DNA of 64,000 bases from Chrysopilus asiliformis (GCA_964034945.1 OZ035962.1:73609597-73673596), one strand, 5' to 3'. Positions 1-11,115 are shown, counted from the first letter of the stretch. The notes: a model not told the origin generated them from the letters alone. A program made the numbers and translations.

Positions 1-115
1 CAAGCGGCAACTATCACTACTGATTTCGTAAAGCAAGTTGAGCTGTGGTTTAACAGCGTGCGACAGTCGGAAATTGAACCACCGACCTCCGGAATACGGG
101 TCAAGTATGTAACGA
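1..115 (-). repeat. tRNA-derived SINE, partial copy
   Basis: Read on the minus strand, this segment carries a B-box-like sequence (GGTTCAATTTCC) and a tail ending in GTTGCCGCTTG. It matches the copy at 24826-24960 almost throughout. The A-box half is lost after about position 110. That it is a SINE is inferred from the Pol III box layout in the better copy. Confidence 0.55.
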
Positions 116-859
116 TCGATGCTTCCAGAATCTATAGCTAAAATACCGATAGAAATTCGATTCATTCCATGGCATTGTTTGGCGATTTTTTCCAGTAACT
201 TCTATTCAGTTGTTACTAAGCTTAAAAGATTATTACTTCCATATTTTAGATGAGATGAAAGTATTGTCCTTGGAATTTGAGGAATAGCGCACGAACTCAA
301 CTAATCTAGAATTTCTTGCATAAATTACATATCGCGTGCCTAAATTATGACCTTTTTGTATTAACCTAAATTTTCAAAATACAAATTAAACGATTTTTCT
401 TAGAAAGCATAGCGATTCAATCATTAACAATCAATTGCCTTTGTTTTTTTTGTTGTGAATATCCTTCTTATAGTCTAGTATAAGAAAATCGCAAGATGAC
501 CGTATTGAAATTCCTAGCAACAGCAGGATGTTCAGCTTGACCATTTGTTTAAATTTGGCTTGCAATTTTCAGTTAAAACAATTGCCTTTAAGTATTCACT
601 GTTGAAAGAGCTAACGGAAATTCGAAATTCAAATCTTTTTTTTTCCTTTGAAAATTCTTCAGTTCTCTCCCAAACGTTTCCGTGGGCGGTATGCGCGCGT
701 CGCTTAACCTGATATAATTTTATATCAAATTTTAACGCGAGAAGTATTAGAAAAAGATATTTTTATTGTGTAGACTATTTTACTTATTATTAAATAACTT
801 AAATCTAGTTTCACTAACCTAAAATAACGAATTATTGAAATAATAAAAACCCACGTTAC

Positions 860-985
860 AGAAAACTAAAACCGCGCGTCCCGGAAAAGGATATAAAATA
901 AAATAAAAAGAAAAACTATGAAATAGTGATTAAAATAAGTTAACATAAAAATAACTTGCAAATAAGACGGTGAACTAGTGTTAAA
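860..985 (+). promoter_or_regulatory. candidate TATA promoter and 5' leader
   Basis: A TATAAAATA box lies at about 891 in otherwise AT-rich DNA, just after a short GC-rich patch (CCGCGCGTCCCGG). It is about 95 bp upstream of the ATG at 986. The spacing would fit a short 5' UTR. In DNA this AT-rich a TATA match alone is weak evidence. The rest of 116-860 shows nothing I can identify. Confidence 0.2.
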
Positions 986-1111
986 ATGAATCAAAAGGTG
1001 CAAAATACAACAAAAAAGGATAAAACCACTTCAAACATCACTGCAGAACAACAACAGACGCAGATCAAGCATACTTTACACAATCACCAATCATTCATAA
1101 TCATCACATTC
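986..1111 (+). CDS. candidate first coding exon, product unknown
   Basis: An ATG at 986 opens a frame of 42 codons, rich in Gln, Lys, Thr and His, that meets a consensus splice donor (GTAAGT) at 1112. Read straight through, the frame stops at 1141 after 51 residues. A TATA box lies 95 bp upstream. There is no recognisable domain, and no downstream exon could be matched in the window. It could be the first exon of a host gene with a long intron, or chance. The donor and TATA are visible; that it is a gene is inference. Confidence 0.2.
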
Positions 1112-1139
1112 TGTAAGTCATTCAAACATAATTTCATCT

Positions 1140-1500
1140 AAAAACACACACGCACACATACACACAACACATACATACACACAACAACACACCTTGGGAG
1201 AGGACTCATCACACGCCAATTAAGATTTCATAAAATTTCGCATGCAAATCATTCACTGACGTCACTGGATCATGCAAAGGGAATTCCACGTCACAATCAT
1301 ATCATTGCATGCACTTATTCATATCCCACGGGATACATTCAAACACACTCATTCAAACACACACGCGTTTTAACACACATACACACATCAATCACGCATG
1401 CATTTCCTCGATCGACGCAGAAGGCTCATGCAGGACGAAATTAATATCATCCATACAACACTGCAATCAACATTACACATACACACACACACACAACATT
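1140..1500. repeat. CA-rich simple-sequence region
   Basis: Imperfect (CA)n/(ACAT)n tracts with islands of other sequence, densest at 1145-1190 and 1475-1497. Short ORFs across it (for example 1309-1539, rich in His/Thr) reflect the repeat composition and are not genes. Confidence 0.8.
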
Positions 1501-1546
1501 GCATGCACAAATTACATAAAAACAATCATATTCATTTAAACATTTA

Positions 1547-2213
1547 CAGCCTTATTAATAAAAAATCCCTAACACGGAGATAACTCATGTGCTAACTAAC
1601 TCCGAGATAGCAAACTTATCCATTAGATAACTATTCTTATTAATAAAAAATTTTCCTCCATATAATAGCTAACTCGTATTTTATTTAAAAATTTAGCTGG
1701 AATACGGCAACCCTTGTGCCGAATTGTACCAAAAAATACGAAAATCTTTTACATTTAAGTCAAATTTTGGTTTTTTAAATCCGTTTCCTTGGAGACGATA
1801 TTAAAATAAGTCATATTTTGGTTTTTTAAATCCGTTTCCTTGGAGACAATATTAAAATAGGAGTGAAATTAATGTTTTTATTTTAATTGTGATTCACTGC
1901 AAAGTAATTAAAAGTGGAAAATTTAAAAATTGAAGGAAAGCGATCAGAAAAGTGGTGTTCAAGTGATAAGGTAATATAATATAACAACATAAATTGCATT
2001 TTTTTAATGGATCATTGCTTCTTCCAGTCTTTTTTGCAAGAGTTATGCGCCGTCAAGAGTTATCAACTCCTTAACTCGAGGAAATCGGTATGTTAGCTAA
2101 CACAGAGTTAACTAACGTCAGTTAACTCTTAAAAATTTTTATTAATAAGAATTTCGAGTTATCCACTGCGTAAACCATTGATAAAAATTAACTAACGTTT
2201 ATTAATAAGGCTG
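1547..2213. mobile_element. MITE with CAGCCTTATTAATAA inverted ends, TTA duplication
   Basis: The 667-bp unit starts CAGCCTTATTAATAA and ends with its inverse, and is bounded on both sides by TTA. Inside is a 51-bp tandem duplication (about 1759-1858) containing TTGGTTTTTTAAATCCG twice. There is no coding capacity. A 3-bp TTA duplication is typical of PIF/Harbinger elements; the superfamily assignment is inference. Confidence 0.6.
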
Positions 2214-2690
2214 TTAATTTATTAATATATAAATACATTTCACTAAATACTAACATGAAAACATATTACATAAGACATGTTATTTAAGATATTATTTTGA
2301 TTTGTACATATTTATAATAATTTCTTAAAAGTAGGAGTGGCCACCTTTAAGTTTTGTCATATTTTTTTTGAATTTAATATTTAGATTTTGTTAGTTAAGT
2401 CAAAATTTCCTTTTCTTTTTCTTTTTTTGTTGCGCTCATTTTTTTTTTGTTAAAATTGAAAAGTCTTAATGAAAATTTGGTTTCATTTTTATCAAATTTT
2501 TTTTTGATTTGGGACAGAATTGATTACCCTTTTAATATAGGTTCGCTGACCAATATCAGCACCGAAGTTTAAATAATGGTTTCGGCAAATGATCGTTTGT
2601 TACGTTAATGTTTAATATGTATTGCTAAGGTAATAGACGAGAGGAGAATGTTCTGAAGGAAGACGAACGAAGGCTATCGCGAAGATCACG
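2214..2690. other. AT-rich stretch, nothing recognised
   Basis: T-rich and A-rich runs with stops in all frames. No inverted ends or coding signal seen. Confidence 0.6.
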
Positions 2691-3050
2691 ATGTACTACG
2701 AATTTTTTTCGGTTGTGTTCCCCCTTCCCCTTTTCCCCTTCCTATGTGATCCTGATCCTTTTTGATTTTGTTGTGTCGTGGCTACCTAAACTGCTAGGGG
2801 TGCGATGACCCCCATCTCAGGGCAGTTTGCCACTTTACCCTTTAAATGTGCATACCCCCTTTGTGTATTGGTGACAGGATGAGTAACCCCGACCCGCTGC
2901 TGAGCTAGCCCCCCTTTTGGGTATGCCCTCATCCACCGTTCACCATCCCACGCCTGTGAAATGACGATTGCTGAGGCAGCGGCAATCATAGGGTCATTTC
3001 GGGGTGTTGTCCTTACAAGTACTTTACCACTTGGACTACCCTGGAATTTC
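2690..3050 (-). repeat. GC-rich SINE-like repeat with tRNA A-box head
   Basis: On the minus strand the segment begins with TAGTCCAAGTGGTAAAGTAC, the A-box sequence of the SINE at 24960. It then continues into a different, unusually GC-rich body of about 300 bp. The 67-residue frame at 2786-2989 on the minus strand is open but resembles no family I know. The B box is not visible, so this may be a chimeric SINE or a second SINE type sharing the head. Confidence 0.4.
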
Positions 3051-3307
3051 TAGATCATAGACTCTAATATATATGTCAAAACCTCGGCTAATTTAGATTT
3101 TAACAATTTAAGAGACGATGTCTTCATCTGACAGCACTCACTCACACACGTCAAATTTGGTTGTTTTTTGTAGTTTGTTTTTTTCTGAAGTTATGAAAAA
3201 TGTCCAAAACTATGGAAATTATCTAATAAAAACCTGTGAATAGGTTTGTATTTCGAAAGTGTGGGTTTCTATCCCATTCGGACTGCTTGAAATGAACATA
3301 ATATAAA

Positions 3308-3963
3308 ATATCAGTTGTGATCAACACAAAACTTTCCCTTGCCGTATTTAATTTCGTAAAAAATATGTAAATAATATTTTTTCAAATATATTGAGAACAG
3401 TTAAAAATACGTATAAACCGTTAAAGGAAAAAATGCAGGAAATTTCATTTCCTTTGAATTTGTTTATTTTTTTATAATAGCGCATAGTTTCCGAGAGATT
3501 TTCAAAAAACATGATTTTTTCAAATACGTTGATAATCGTACAAAAAAAAACTGTAAATTTTATATTCTTTAAATTCTGTCGTATTAGAAAAAAGAGTAGG
3601 TTACAAGAAATTTCAAAACAATTGTAGAAAAAGCAAAAAATGTAGAAAATTTTATATTCTTTAAATTCTGTCGTATTAGAAAAAAGAGTAGGTTACAAGA
3701 AATTTCAAAATAATTGTATGGGAGGTACCCGCTATAGCTACTGTTATTTTACCAAAGATTGATAGAAAACTATATTTTCTTAAAACTCATGCAAAAAATT
3801 TCAAGTCGCTAGCTCAACTCGTTCTTGAGTTATTTAAAGTATGTAAAATGAACAGACAGACAGCCAGATGCGGGGACATCTTCATAATTGAAAGCCCATG
3901 CTCTCGAGTCGGTCTTTGCCATGAATACAATACTTTCCTTCTATAGAAGAAGAAAGTAAAAAT
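3308..3963 (+). repeat. family B dispersed repeat, copy 1 (Helentron-like)
   Basis: One end reads ATCAGTTGTGATCAACACAA, matching the copy at 45883. The other end carries the hairpin ACTTTCCTTCTATAGAAGAAGAAAGT. A short GACAGACAG tract lies inside (about 3853-3863). A 92-bp internal tandem duplication (about 3555-3739) is almost identical between its two units. No coding capacity. Family B shows the same architecture as family A: subterminal inverted repeats, a CTGT/ACAG core and a terminal hairpin. Confidence 0.55.
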
Positions 3964-4730
3964 GCTGTTTTCAAGATATATGATATCTTTTTTAAACAGT
4001 TTTTTGTATAATTTTAACCATGAAAAAATATAATTAGGGTTATGTAAATATAGTGTTTCAATCATATGAGATTAAAATTTGGTAGCCATAAAACGAATGA
4101 AGTTCCAGGCATTAGAGAACTTCAGCAAAATGACTGTGCCACAAAAATGAAGAATTAAGAAAACCAATTTACATTCATTGGAACAAACAACTTCGTAGAA
4201 TTATCAGGTTACGGAAAAATTGGATTCGCGAATTGAAAATAAAATGCTTTTTGCATTTGAAACATTCTTAAAATAAAATTACCCAACCTTCCCTTTACCA
4301 TCCAACCTTTACACCCCTCGCCTTTCCACATCCCCTTTCCCCCTCCTCCATTGTCCCTTCCACTACCTCATGTTTCCCGGGAAGTTATTATTATGTCACC
4401 ACGATGCCATTTAGCTGTTATTTTTATTTCGCGATGCAAATACTTCTTCATGATTAAAAATACATTAATAAATAATCTTCATTAAAAAAAGTGAAATAAA
4501 AAGACTTTGAAATATTTTTGACATAGACAGACACTCTCCAATTACTGTTAAAAGAAGTATTTAAACCTCGTCGATAGATAACATTAAATTTAATTTTTAC
4601 AGGTAAAACGTTATATAATTTGAGGTTGATCAACCACTTAAACATGCCTTTCGCCAAGTTTAAATTTAAAACCAATTTTAGCGCTTAAATACAGATTAAA
4701 GTTATTTTTGAATAACTTTGAACTCAGTCT
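3964..4730. other. AT-rich stretch with a C-rich patch
   Basis: AT-rich and non-coding apart from a pyrimidine-rich, C-rich tract at about 4286-4380 on the plus strand. Nothing else seen. Confidence 0.6.
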
Positions 4731-4737
4731 AGCTTAA

Positions 4738-4937
4738 CCCTAGACCCGTGTACTATAAAACTTCCATATATTGTGTACTTGAGCACTCAGATGTAATTTT
4801 AATAGAAAATGTATGGCTTGTTTGTTTAAAAATCATATAAATGTGGTTTATTCGTTAAACAAGTAAGAAATATAATGCGAAAATATAACCCCTAAAAATC
4901 GTTTTGGGCACTCAGTGCCCAGTACACTGGTCTAGGG
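4738..4937. mobile_element. piggyBac-type MITE, copy 1
   Basis: A 200-bp unit flanked by TTAA on both sides, starting CCCTAGACCCGTGTAC and ending with the inverse GTACACTGGTCTAGGG. A TTAA target with CCCTAG ends is the signature of the piggyBac superfamily. It matches a longer relative at 34453-35048, including the motif GGGCACTCAGTGCCCA. Non-autonomous, no ORF. Confidence 0.75.
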
Positions 4938-4941
4938 TTAA

Positions 4942-5690
4942 ACAAGGTTTAAAAAACCTTTATGAATAAGGCACATAGATATAATGAAAACAAAAAGCGA
5001 TCAAAAAATGTATTGCGACTAAACGCGTAGTAGGAATAATCTTTCAACGCATAAAGCGGTTCTAATTCATGATTATTGTGGTTGTCCTTGTGAACATGAC
5101 ATGATTTGTTTATGAAGCTCTCCAATGGTGTCAAATAACATGTCCGCTAAAGGTACAAACATAGTCCTAGCGGCCGCCGCCCTAATTGGTCTCAGTCTAA
5201 TTAGAAGCAAAAGAATATTTGATGAAATGTTTACGCAACGTGTTTGCTGTTAACAGAAAAATTTGGTCTTTGCCTTTTTCAAAAATTAATGGATTTGTTT
5301 AGACAAAAATGGGCCGAGTGTAGCTCTTGTGCCTCTTTTGTTGTTTGAGTTTTTCTTTGTTTTTTTTTTTTTTGTTCCGAAAGGGTCCTCTACAAATCGG
5401 AAATGTAATATTTACTTTGGCCATGTCCGAGTACAATGTTTTGTTTTATATTTCTTTTCAACTTTTTGTCGTACTTTTAAATGGTGTCCCCTTTGTCTTT
5501 TTTAATTGAATTTGTTAAATCAGTTCACAAAATTTTTCACAAAAACAGTGAACAAGAAAATCGAATTAATTGACGCGTCATTTCATCTTCATTTACCCTT
5601 TTAAGTTTGTGAAATTAAGTACGGCTGATACTTTGATAATAGTCTTTATTTAATTTTGCTGTATTTCAATTTGCCGAGAAAAATTAAATG
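4942..5690. other. AT-rich stretch, nothing recognised
   Basis: Contains one isolated NotI-like GC island (GCGGCCGCCGCC, about 5169-5180) and a T run at 5358-5371. No coding or repeat signal seen. Confidence 0.5.
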
Positions 5691-5697
5691 ACTTAAA

Positions 5698-5867
5698 CCC
5701 AATTCAGACTAACCATTGCGATTACGATTGCAATTACGATTGAGCTTCCTCGACCAATGAGAGCAAAGCTTTCATGTACCTATCGTTGAAACCTTTGATC
5801 TCACTGGTCGAGAAGCTTCAATCGGAATCGTAATCACAATCGTTAGTCTGAATTGGGCTTCAGACTG
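5698..5867. mobile_element. 170-bp foldback MITE
   Basis: Near-complete inverted repeat: starts CCCAATTCAGACTAAC and ends GTTAGTCTGAATTGGG, with both arms containing ATTACGATTG-like blocks and GAGCTTC/GAAGCTTC closer to the centre. No clear target duplication, so the superfamily is open. Confidence 0.6.
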
Positions 5868-5869
5868 AT

Positions 5870-6395
5870 TTGGGCTTCAATCAATATTATTAGTGTTATA
5901 GCGAAAACACAATAACGTGCCAACACGTGCTCAAACTGTGAGATTTCGACACTTCAGAAATAAAACCTGTGGTTTGCTACAGGATGATCTATAATGGCGC
6001 TTTGCCTTGACGCTCCAAAGCGCCCTAGCGCCTAGAGCAGACCTAATTTCTACTTTCATTTTATATGAAAATTGTATTTTTTGAGTAAGTTTTGGAAAAT
6101 TGTGAGGCAGATGAAATTGTGTAAAAATACGGAATAAGAAAAAAAAAATCAGGTGAAAATAAATCAAATATATTCGCTAATCATTCTAGTGACCTTAAAA
6201 CATGCTGTGGCTCATCGCTTTAATTAAAATATTTCATTTAATTAAAATATTTGGTACAGAATTCGTCTGTATCTCTTTCAATATTTATTTCTTGAATCCA
6301 CCATCATCAATCGTTGTTTATACTCTATATGATATATCATATAGGAATATAGATTTAGTACACCGTTCGTCACTCATTGAAACATTCATCAGACA
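5870..6395. other. AT-rich stretch, nothing recognised
   Basis: No coding signal or inverted ends. A short GC-rich patch near 5995-6045 (GGCGCTTTG and related) is unexplained. Confidence 0.5.
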
Positions 6396-6620
6396 CAACA
6401 ATTAACTACACCACGGTGTTTGGGATGATAAAAGATTTTGATTTGCGCATGTCGCTCTGTCTGTCTGTTTGTCTGTCTGTCCGCCCGTTTGCATGTCTGT
6501 CGGTCCGTAAACACCATAACTGCCGACAGGATTAAGCTAGAGTTGTGTTGTCCATAAAATACGGGACACTGGTTTTCGTATTTTCGAACACTCCTCCCCC
6601 GTCTCTTTTTTTCATGGTTT
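6396..6620 (+). repeat. degenerate half of a family A repeat
   Basis: Begins with a diverged version of the family A block (ACACCACGGTGTTTGGGATG), followed by a short CTGTCTGT tract (6451-6512). It then has a diverged version of the post-microsatellite block (GATTAAGCTAGAGTTG). It directly abuts the good copy starting at 6622. Confidence 0.5.
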
Positions 6621-6621
6621 T

Positions 6622-7330
6622 TATACCCGTATGGTGAAACCAAAGGGTATATTAATTTTGCCTTACCGTTTGTAACGCCAAGATCCCGTCATCACACATA
6701 AAAATGAATTACACCAGTGTGTTTAGAATGTCCGTCTGTCTGTCAGTCTGTCTGTCCGTCTGTCCGTCTGTCCGTCTGTCCGTCTGTCGGTCTGTCCGTC
6801 TGTCTGTCTGTCCGTCTGTCTGTCTGTCCGTCTGTCTGTCCGTCTGTCCGTCTGTCTGTCCGTCTGTCCGTCTGTCCGTCTGTCCGTCTGTCTGTCTGTC
6901 CGTCTGTCCGTCTGTCTGTCTGTCTGTGGCGCGGATTGCAGGCGCACGGATTGAGCTAGAGACTTGAAATTTTGCGCAGATCCGTTTTTCGTAAAATGCG
7001 AGGCTAAGTTCGTTAATGGGCAAAAATGGACCATTAGGGGGGGGGGGGGGGGGGGGTACCCGCATACGAACGAAAACGGTTTTTGCGAATATCTCGAAAA
7101 CGGTGCATCTTATCAAAAAAGTCTAAGAACAAAAGTTATTTAGGATATGATTCTACATAAAACTCCCATACATCAAGATCCGATTGGAATAAATTTAAAA
7201 AAATCTTATTGAAAAGTTTGACTTCAAAGTGGAATTTTGGTACAACTGTTCGAATTTTGATACGAATATCACCATACGAGTTTTCAATAATTGCCAAATT
7301 GGCAATTATAGCTTTTGTTATGTTTTGAGA
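6622..7330 (+). repeat. family A dispersed repeat, copy 1, with long microsatellite
   Basis: Helentron-like non-autonomous repeat. It starts with the hairpin TATACCC-(loop)-GGGTATA and ends in AGCTTTTGTTATGTTTT after the hairpin AATTGCCAAATTGGCAATT. ACCCGTATGGTGA lies near one end and its inverse (here CACCATACGAG) near the other. The core is a roughly 200-bp CTGTCTGT/CTGTCCGT microsatellite (about 6729-6927), the longest in the window. A run of about 22 G at 7037-7056 replaces the shorter GGGGGGTACC seen in other copies. Long frames on both strands here (Ser-Val-Cys and Thr-Asp-Arg-Gln repeats) are microsatellite artefacts. Confidence 0.8.
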
Positions 7331-7390
7331 TGAGATTTAATATCGCGTGACGTGTGGTCCTCGTGCAAATACTGGGTTATATGAATCTAT

Positions 7391-7820
7391 AATAAGGGTA
7401 TTCATGAAACTTTGCAAATGCCTCGTAAACAGTGTAAACCGTGAAAGTTTACCATCTCGTAAATGAATTGTCAAAATTTGTATGGGAAATCTTTTATGCA
7501 ACCCTCGTTATTTTACGCAACGATTTTGATATTGAAACAACCTGGCAAAGTCACGGACACATCAATTAGGGAAATTTCGATAAAATGTGAAATAAAGCTA
7601 CATTGGGAAGATTTTTTCGTGCAATTTTATACCATATATTAGCTTATTTTAATTGGTCACTAATTCTAAGCATTTTCAATTTTAAATTTTGTGGTTGCTG
7701 ATAGCAGAGAGACAAACCACTGACCGATTTACAGAAATTATTTGAAGGCTATATTCATGAAACATTTCGCAATAAAATATTCAGATACGCAATCGGGTTG
7801 TTGCATGAATACCTTTAATA
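7391..7820. mobile_element. possible MITE with TTCATG-rich ends
   Basis: GGGTATTCATGAAAC near the left end is answered by the inverse GCATGAATACC near the right. The target duplication is not clear, and the interior is AT-rich and non-coding. Confidence 0.35.
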
Positions 7821-8457
7821 ATTGAGACACGCAGCACCATTTATTGACTGAACTATGAAGTTTACGCATTACCTAAACAGGGTCGTAGCTAGGGGAAAAA
7901 CTAGGAAGTTCTCAGCCCTTACTGGAAAAATGTTTGCCCTTTCTGGCGAAGTTTGTAGGGTCCTTCTTCTCATACTGATTTTAAGATGATCCAAGCTCAA
8001 CTGTTTGAACGAGATTAGTTAGACTTAAATTTTTAACTCTTTCAAAACTACAAAGATATTTTTCTCTCAGCACTACTTTTAAAAGACGGTGCGGGTGATA
8101 ACTGTCTTCGTTTGCGTCCGATCAACTTGATTTTCCATACATATAGTATTACTAATAATATTCGTTATCGGTTATCGAGAGACTTTTTTTGTAATAACAA
8201 CAACGAAAACCCAAATCTCGGAAACCCGAATTTTATTTATATGATGTACAAGTATTTCGGATGGCTAATTTAGTGTTTCTGGCATTTGAAATAAAAACGG
8301 AAGCAATCGGCTTGGATATATTTTTTTTAAAGACGTAACCGATTTTTGCTGTACTAAAACCTTAAATAACATTTAACATTTTTTCGGGGAAGAGCTTATG
8401 TGTTTAAAAGTAGGGGCTACTCTACCTTTAGTAGATACTATTACCAAAAACAATGTA
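7821..8457. other. AT-rich stretch, nothing recognised
   Basis: No coding signal, inverted ends or tandem repeats seen. Confidence 0.5.
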
Positions 8458-8459
8458 TA

Positions 8460-8830
8460 ACACAGACGATTCAAATCAACAAATCATTTTAGTTGTCTAA
8501 TATGCATTCGTCCATAGCATTCGTCCATAACATTCGTCCATTTCCACTGAAAACAAAAAAAGGCTAACATTTTGAAGTAAAAACTTATTAAAAATGCTCG
8601 AGTTATGGTTTTTTCCATTTTTAAAACCTGCTAGAGAAAGAAGTATCGACTGCTGAGGAACATGCAATCAACAACGAATGAATAGAAAAAATATTTGGCA
8701 ACAAGGGATAATTATACTTAAGCTTTCTCATAAAGCGACTATCTTCTGGTTTGTGCCTTAGCTGAAGGGGTACTAAGTTTTTGATTCATGCTTCTTCTAA
8801 AGTGATTTGTTTGATTTGAATCGTCTGTGT
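8460..8830. mobile_element. TA-flanked MITE (Tc1/mariner-type)
   Basis: A 371-bp unit bounded by TA on each side, with inverted ends ACACAGACGATTCAAATCAA. A 10-bp direct repeat (CATTCGTCCA) occurs three times near 8500-8540. No ORF. The TA duplication suggests the Tc1/mariner superfamily. Confidence 0.6.
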
Positions 8831-8949
8831 TAAGGGTTCTCCCCATTGCCAGGATATTTTAGTTGCGATAAAATGTAGGGACACACTTATATGACAAAGG
8901 CTTGGTAAGAAAGAGAGAGAACAAAAAAAAGCGTACGTCGCCAGATGTC

Positions 8950-9050
8950 GCTTTTGTAGTTTGTTTTATAGGAAGCGTTCGTCGCCAGGTGTCGCTTTGG
9001 TAGACGTAGTTGAACTGACGTACGCTTCCTATAAAATAAACTACAAAAGT
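8950..9050. repeat. hairpin with 29-bp arms and short direct repeats
   Basis: CTTTTGTAGTTTGTTTTATA at the left is repeated inverted at 9022-9049 with few mismatches. Overlapping it, a CGTCGCCAGATGTCGCTTTT-like sequence occurs twice about 43 bp apart (8937 and 8980). Probably a foldback element end or a partly deleted MITE. Confidence 0.5.
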
Positions 9051-9077
9051 AGTCAAAATCTGTCTGATTTTGACATA

Positions 9078-9482
9078 TCGCACATGGTCCCGTAGACTGT
9101 AGTATCTCAAAAAAATGTGTTTTTGAGTAATTATTCCATTATGTAAAGGAAAATTGACTGAATCAAATGAAAAACAAATTTAAATGTAAACGTAGTCCTA
9201 AAATTTATTTTTTTTTGGTTTTTTAAATTCCCATTTTTTAAAATTTAAATTGATTTTGTGGAAAACAAACCTATCTCTATCTTTTATTATTGCAAAAAAA
9301 AAAAAAAAATGAAGCAAATGATCTGTAAATTATTATCAAAAGAGTAATAAATTGAAATATTACTGTACAGACAACAGAAAAAACAATTATTCATAAACAA
9401 TTATTTTGAAATCAAAACTTTGAATGCGTTTTTCTCAAAATGGCCGATTTTGAGATACTACAGTCTACGGGACCATGTGCGA
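9078..9482. mobile_element. 405-bp MITE with TA duplication
   Basis: Perfect inverted ends of about 34 bp starting TCGCACATGGTCCCGTAGAC, bounded by TA on both sides. It is inserted inside the larger TIR element 8833-9820. Interior AT-rich, non-coding. Confidence 0.7.
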
Positions 9483-9820
9483 TATGCAGTTTCAAAACTT
9501 ACAATACAATGAATAACAATGAAGGTATTTATATTTATTACATGTTTTGGTATACAGACTATAATAATAATAATAACCATATTTATAGGTAGGAAATTTG
9601 AGATATTAGAGGACATACAGATATGTGATTCGGAGATGCAAATTGAATGTTTTGGACATGGAATACGGTTTAAATTCCTATGATTTTATCCTATAAAACT
9701 TTCTATAAAGACTCGTGCTCGTATTCTGTCTTTCCCATTGACAATTACAGCTATCTGTCTCTTTCTATTTGTAACACATTTTTATCGCAACTAAAATATC
9801 CTGGCAATGGAGAGAGCCCA

Positions 9821-10208
9821 TTATACATTGTTTTTTCTATTACCGCCTTTTGTTTGAGCTTTTTATTTGAGCTTTTTATTATGATTATCGCTTTGGATCA
9901 GAGCAATGTTCGTCTGCGGCGCAAATCGTTCTCTTTTGATCTTTTGTAAATTTATTATAGTGATTTTCGAATATAATCTTATAATTCTTACTAAGTATAT
10001 TTCTGCGATACAGTTTCGCCAACATTTTGTATACAATGATATAAGGGGGTACTTGAAAAACAACCAGCTCGCTAGCGGGTACGCCAGCTGCGGTAGCGAG
10101 ACAAAGATACTTAACTCCATTAAAAAATCACGAAAAAGTGATTTGAAACACGAGTGTTTGAAAAAGCTGAAATAAGCATGACTTTTTTTGTGGACAAAAC
10201 GGTATGCC
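9821..10208. other. stretch before the mariner, nothing recognised
   Basis: Overlapping frames of 85-89 codons exist on both strands (9680-10175), but none has a recognisable domain or biased composition. A small GC-richer island (CGCTAGCGGGTACGCC) sits near 10070. Confidence 0.4.
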
Positions 10209-10210
10209 TA

Positions 10211-11115
10211 ACACATGGATCAATAAGTCCCGAGACTAACCTAGAGATGACGCTCGTAGTAAACCAGTAACCACGTCTTTCTAGAGTACTAACCTTTGCT
10301 TGAAACGTGTCAAAATTTTAAGTCGATCGGACCAGAAACAGCTGAGTTATCGAGGTTGGAGTAAAGTCGTTTTGTAGTTTGTTTAAAAAATGGAAAAAAC
10401 CGAGTTTCGTGTTCTGATAAAACATTGTTTTTTAATGGATAAAAACACCGTGCAAGCGAAACAATGGATTGAAAAATGTTACCCGGACTCTTGTCCATCA
10501 AAAGCAACGATTTGTCGGTGGTTTGCCGAGTTTAAACGTGGTCGTACCGACACAAATGACGCGGAACGCTCGGGTAGACCTGTGGAAGCCGTTACACCGG
10601 AAAATGTGAGTGAAGTGACAAAAATTATAATGAAAGATCGTAAAGTGAAGCTCCGTGAGATTGCTGAGATAACACAGATATCATATGGAAGTGCATTTAC
10701 TATCCTTCATGAAAAATTGAGCATGAAAAAGGTTTTTTCCAAGTGGGTGCCGCGATTGCTTTCGATGAAACAAAAACAGCAACGAGTCGATGATTCAGAA
10801 AGCTGTTTATCGCTATTTACTCGCAATAAAAAAGATTTCTTGCGTCGTTGCGTGACCATGGACGAAACATGGATACATCACTACACTCCAGAGTCGAAGC
10901 GGCAGTCATCTGAGTGGCGCACAGCTGGCGAAAGCCGTCCGAAGCGTCCGAAAACGCAGCAGTCAGCTGGCAAAGTCATGGCGTCAGTTTTTTGGGATAC
11001 GCATGGCGTGACGATTGTATCACCCTAAAAGGTGATTATATTGATGAATAAAAAAAAATTTTGCGAAAAAAATGTTGTTTTCATTGTTAGTCTCGGGACT
11101 TATTGATCCATGTGT
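10211..11115 (+). mobile_element. mariner transposon with internal deletion
   Basis: Perfect 30-bp terminal inverted repeats beginning ACACATGGATCAATAAGTCC, flanked by the TA target duplication (10209-10210 and 11116-11117). At 905 bp it is about 0.4 kb shorter than the usual 1.3 kb. The missing part lies between the first catalytic Asp region and the C-terminal GDY motif. The identical ends suggest recent insertion; the deletion makes it dependent on transposase supplied elsewhere. Confidence 0.9.
10390..11028 (+). pseudogene. mariner transposase, truncated by internal deletion
   Basis: DDE-family DNA transposase that in complete form cuts and pastes the element at TA sites. The 212-residue frame shows the paired helix-turn-helix region (residues about 1-115, including the ICRWFAEFKRG segment), the WVPRLLS linker motif (equivalent of WVPHEL) and the first catalytic Asp in MDETW (residue 158). 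The frame fails soon after KVMASVFWDTHG, so the second and third catalytic Asp (HQDNAPCH and the C-terminal block) are absent. Just past the stop, another frame encodes GDYIDE then a stop at 11030-11050, the usual mariner C-terminus, so a deletion joined the two parts. A usual mariner transposase is about 345 residues. Catalytically dead. Confidence 0.9.

Larger units (their letters stand above)
8833..9820. mobile_element. TIR element with two nested palindromes
   Basis: The two ends share an inverted block of about 35-40 bp (CATTGCCAGGATATTTTAGT at about 8847 and its inverse near 9810), starting GGGTTCTCC or GGGCTCTCT. It lies directly against the MITE ending at 8830. Within it are a hairpin (8950-9050) and a complete MITE (9078-9482). 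No transposase frame is visible. The target duplication is unclear. Confidence 0.5.

Noticed and set aside
1309..1583. His/Thr-rich ORFs
   Set aside because: Produced by CA-rich simple sequence.
6704..7116. Overlapping ORFs of 80-135 codons on both strands (Ser-Val-Cys and Thr-Asp-Arg-Gln repeats)
   Set aside because: They translate the CTGTCTGT/CTGTCCGT microsatellite of family A copy 1. All frames stay open because the repeat has no stops; same for 51301-51688, 31609-31897 and 61036-61281.
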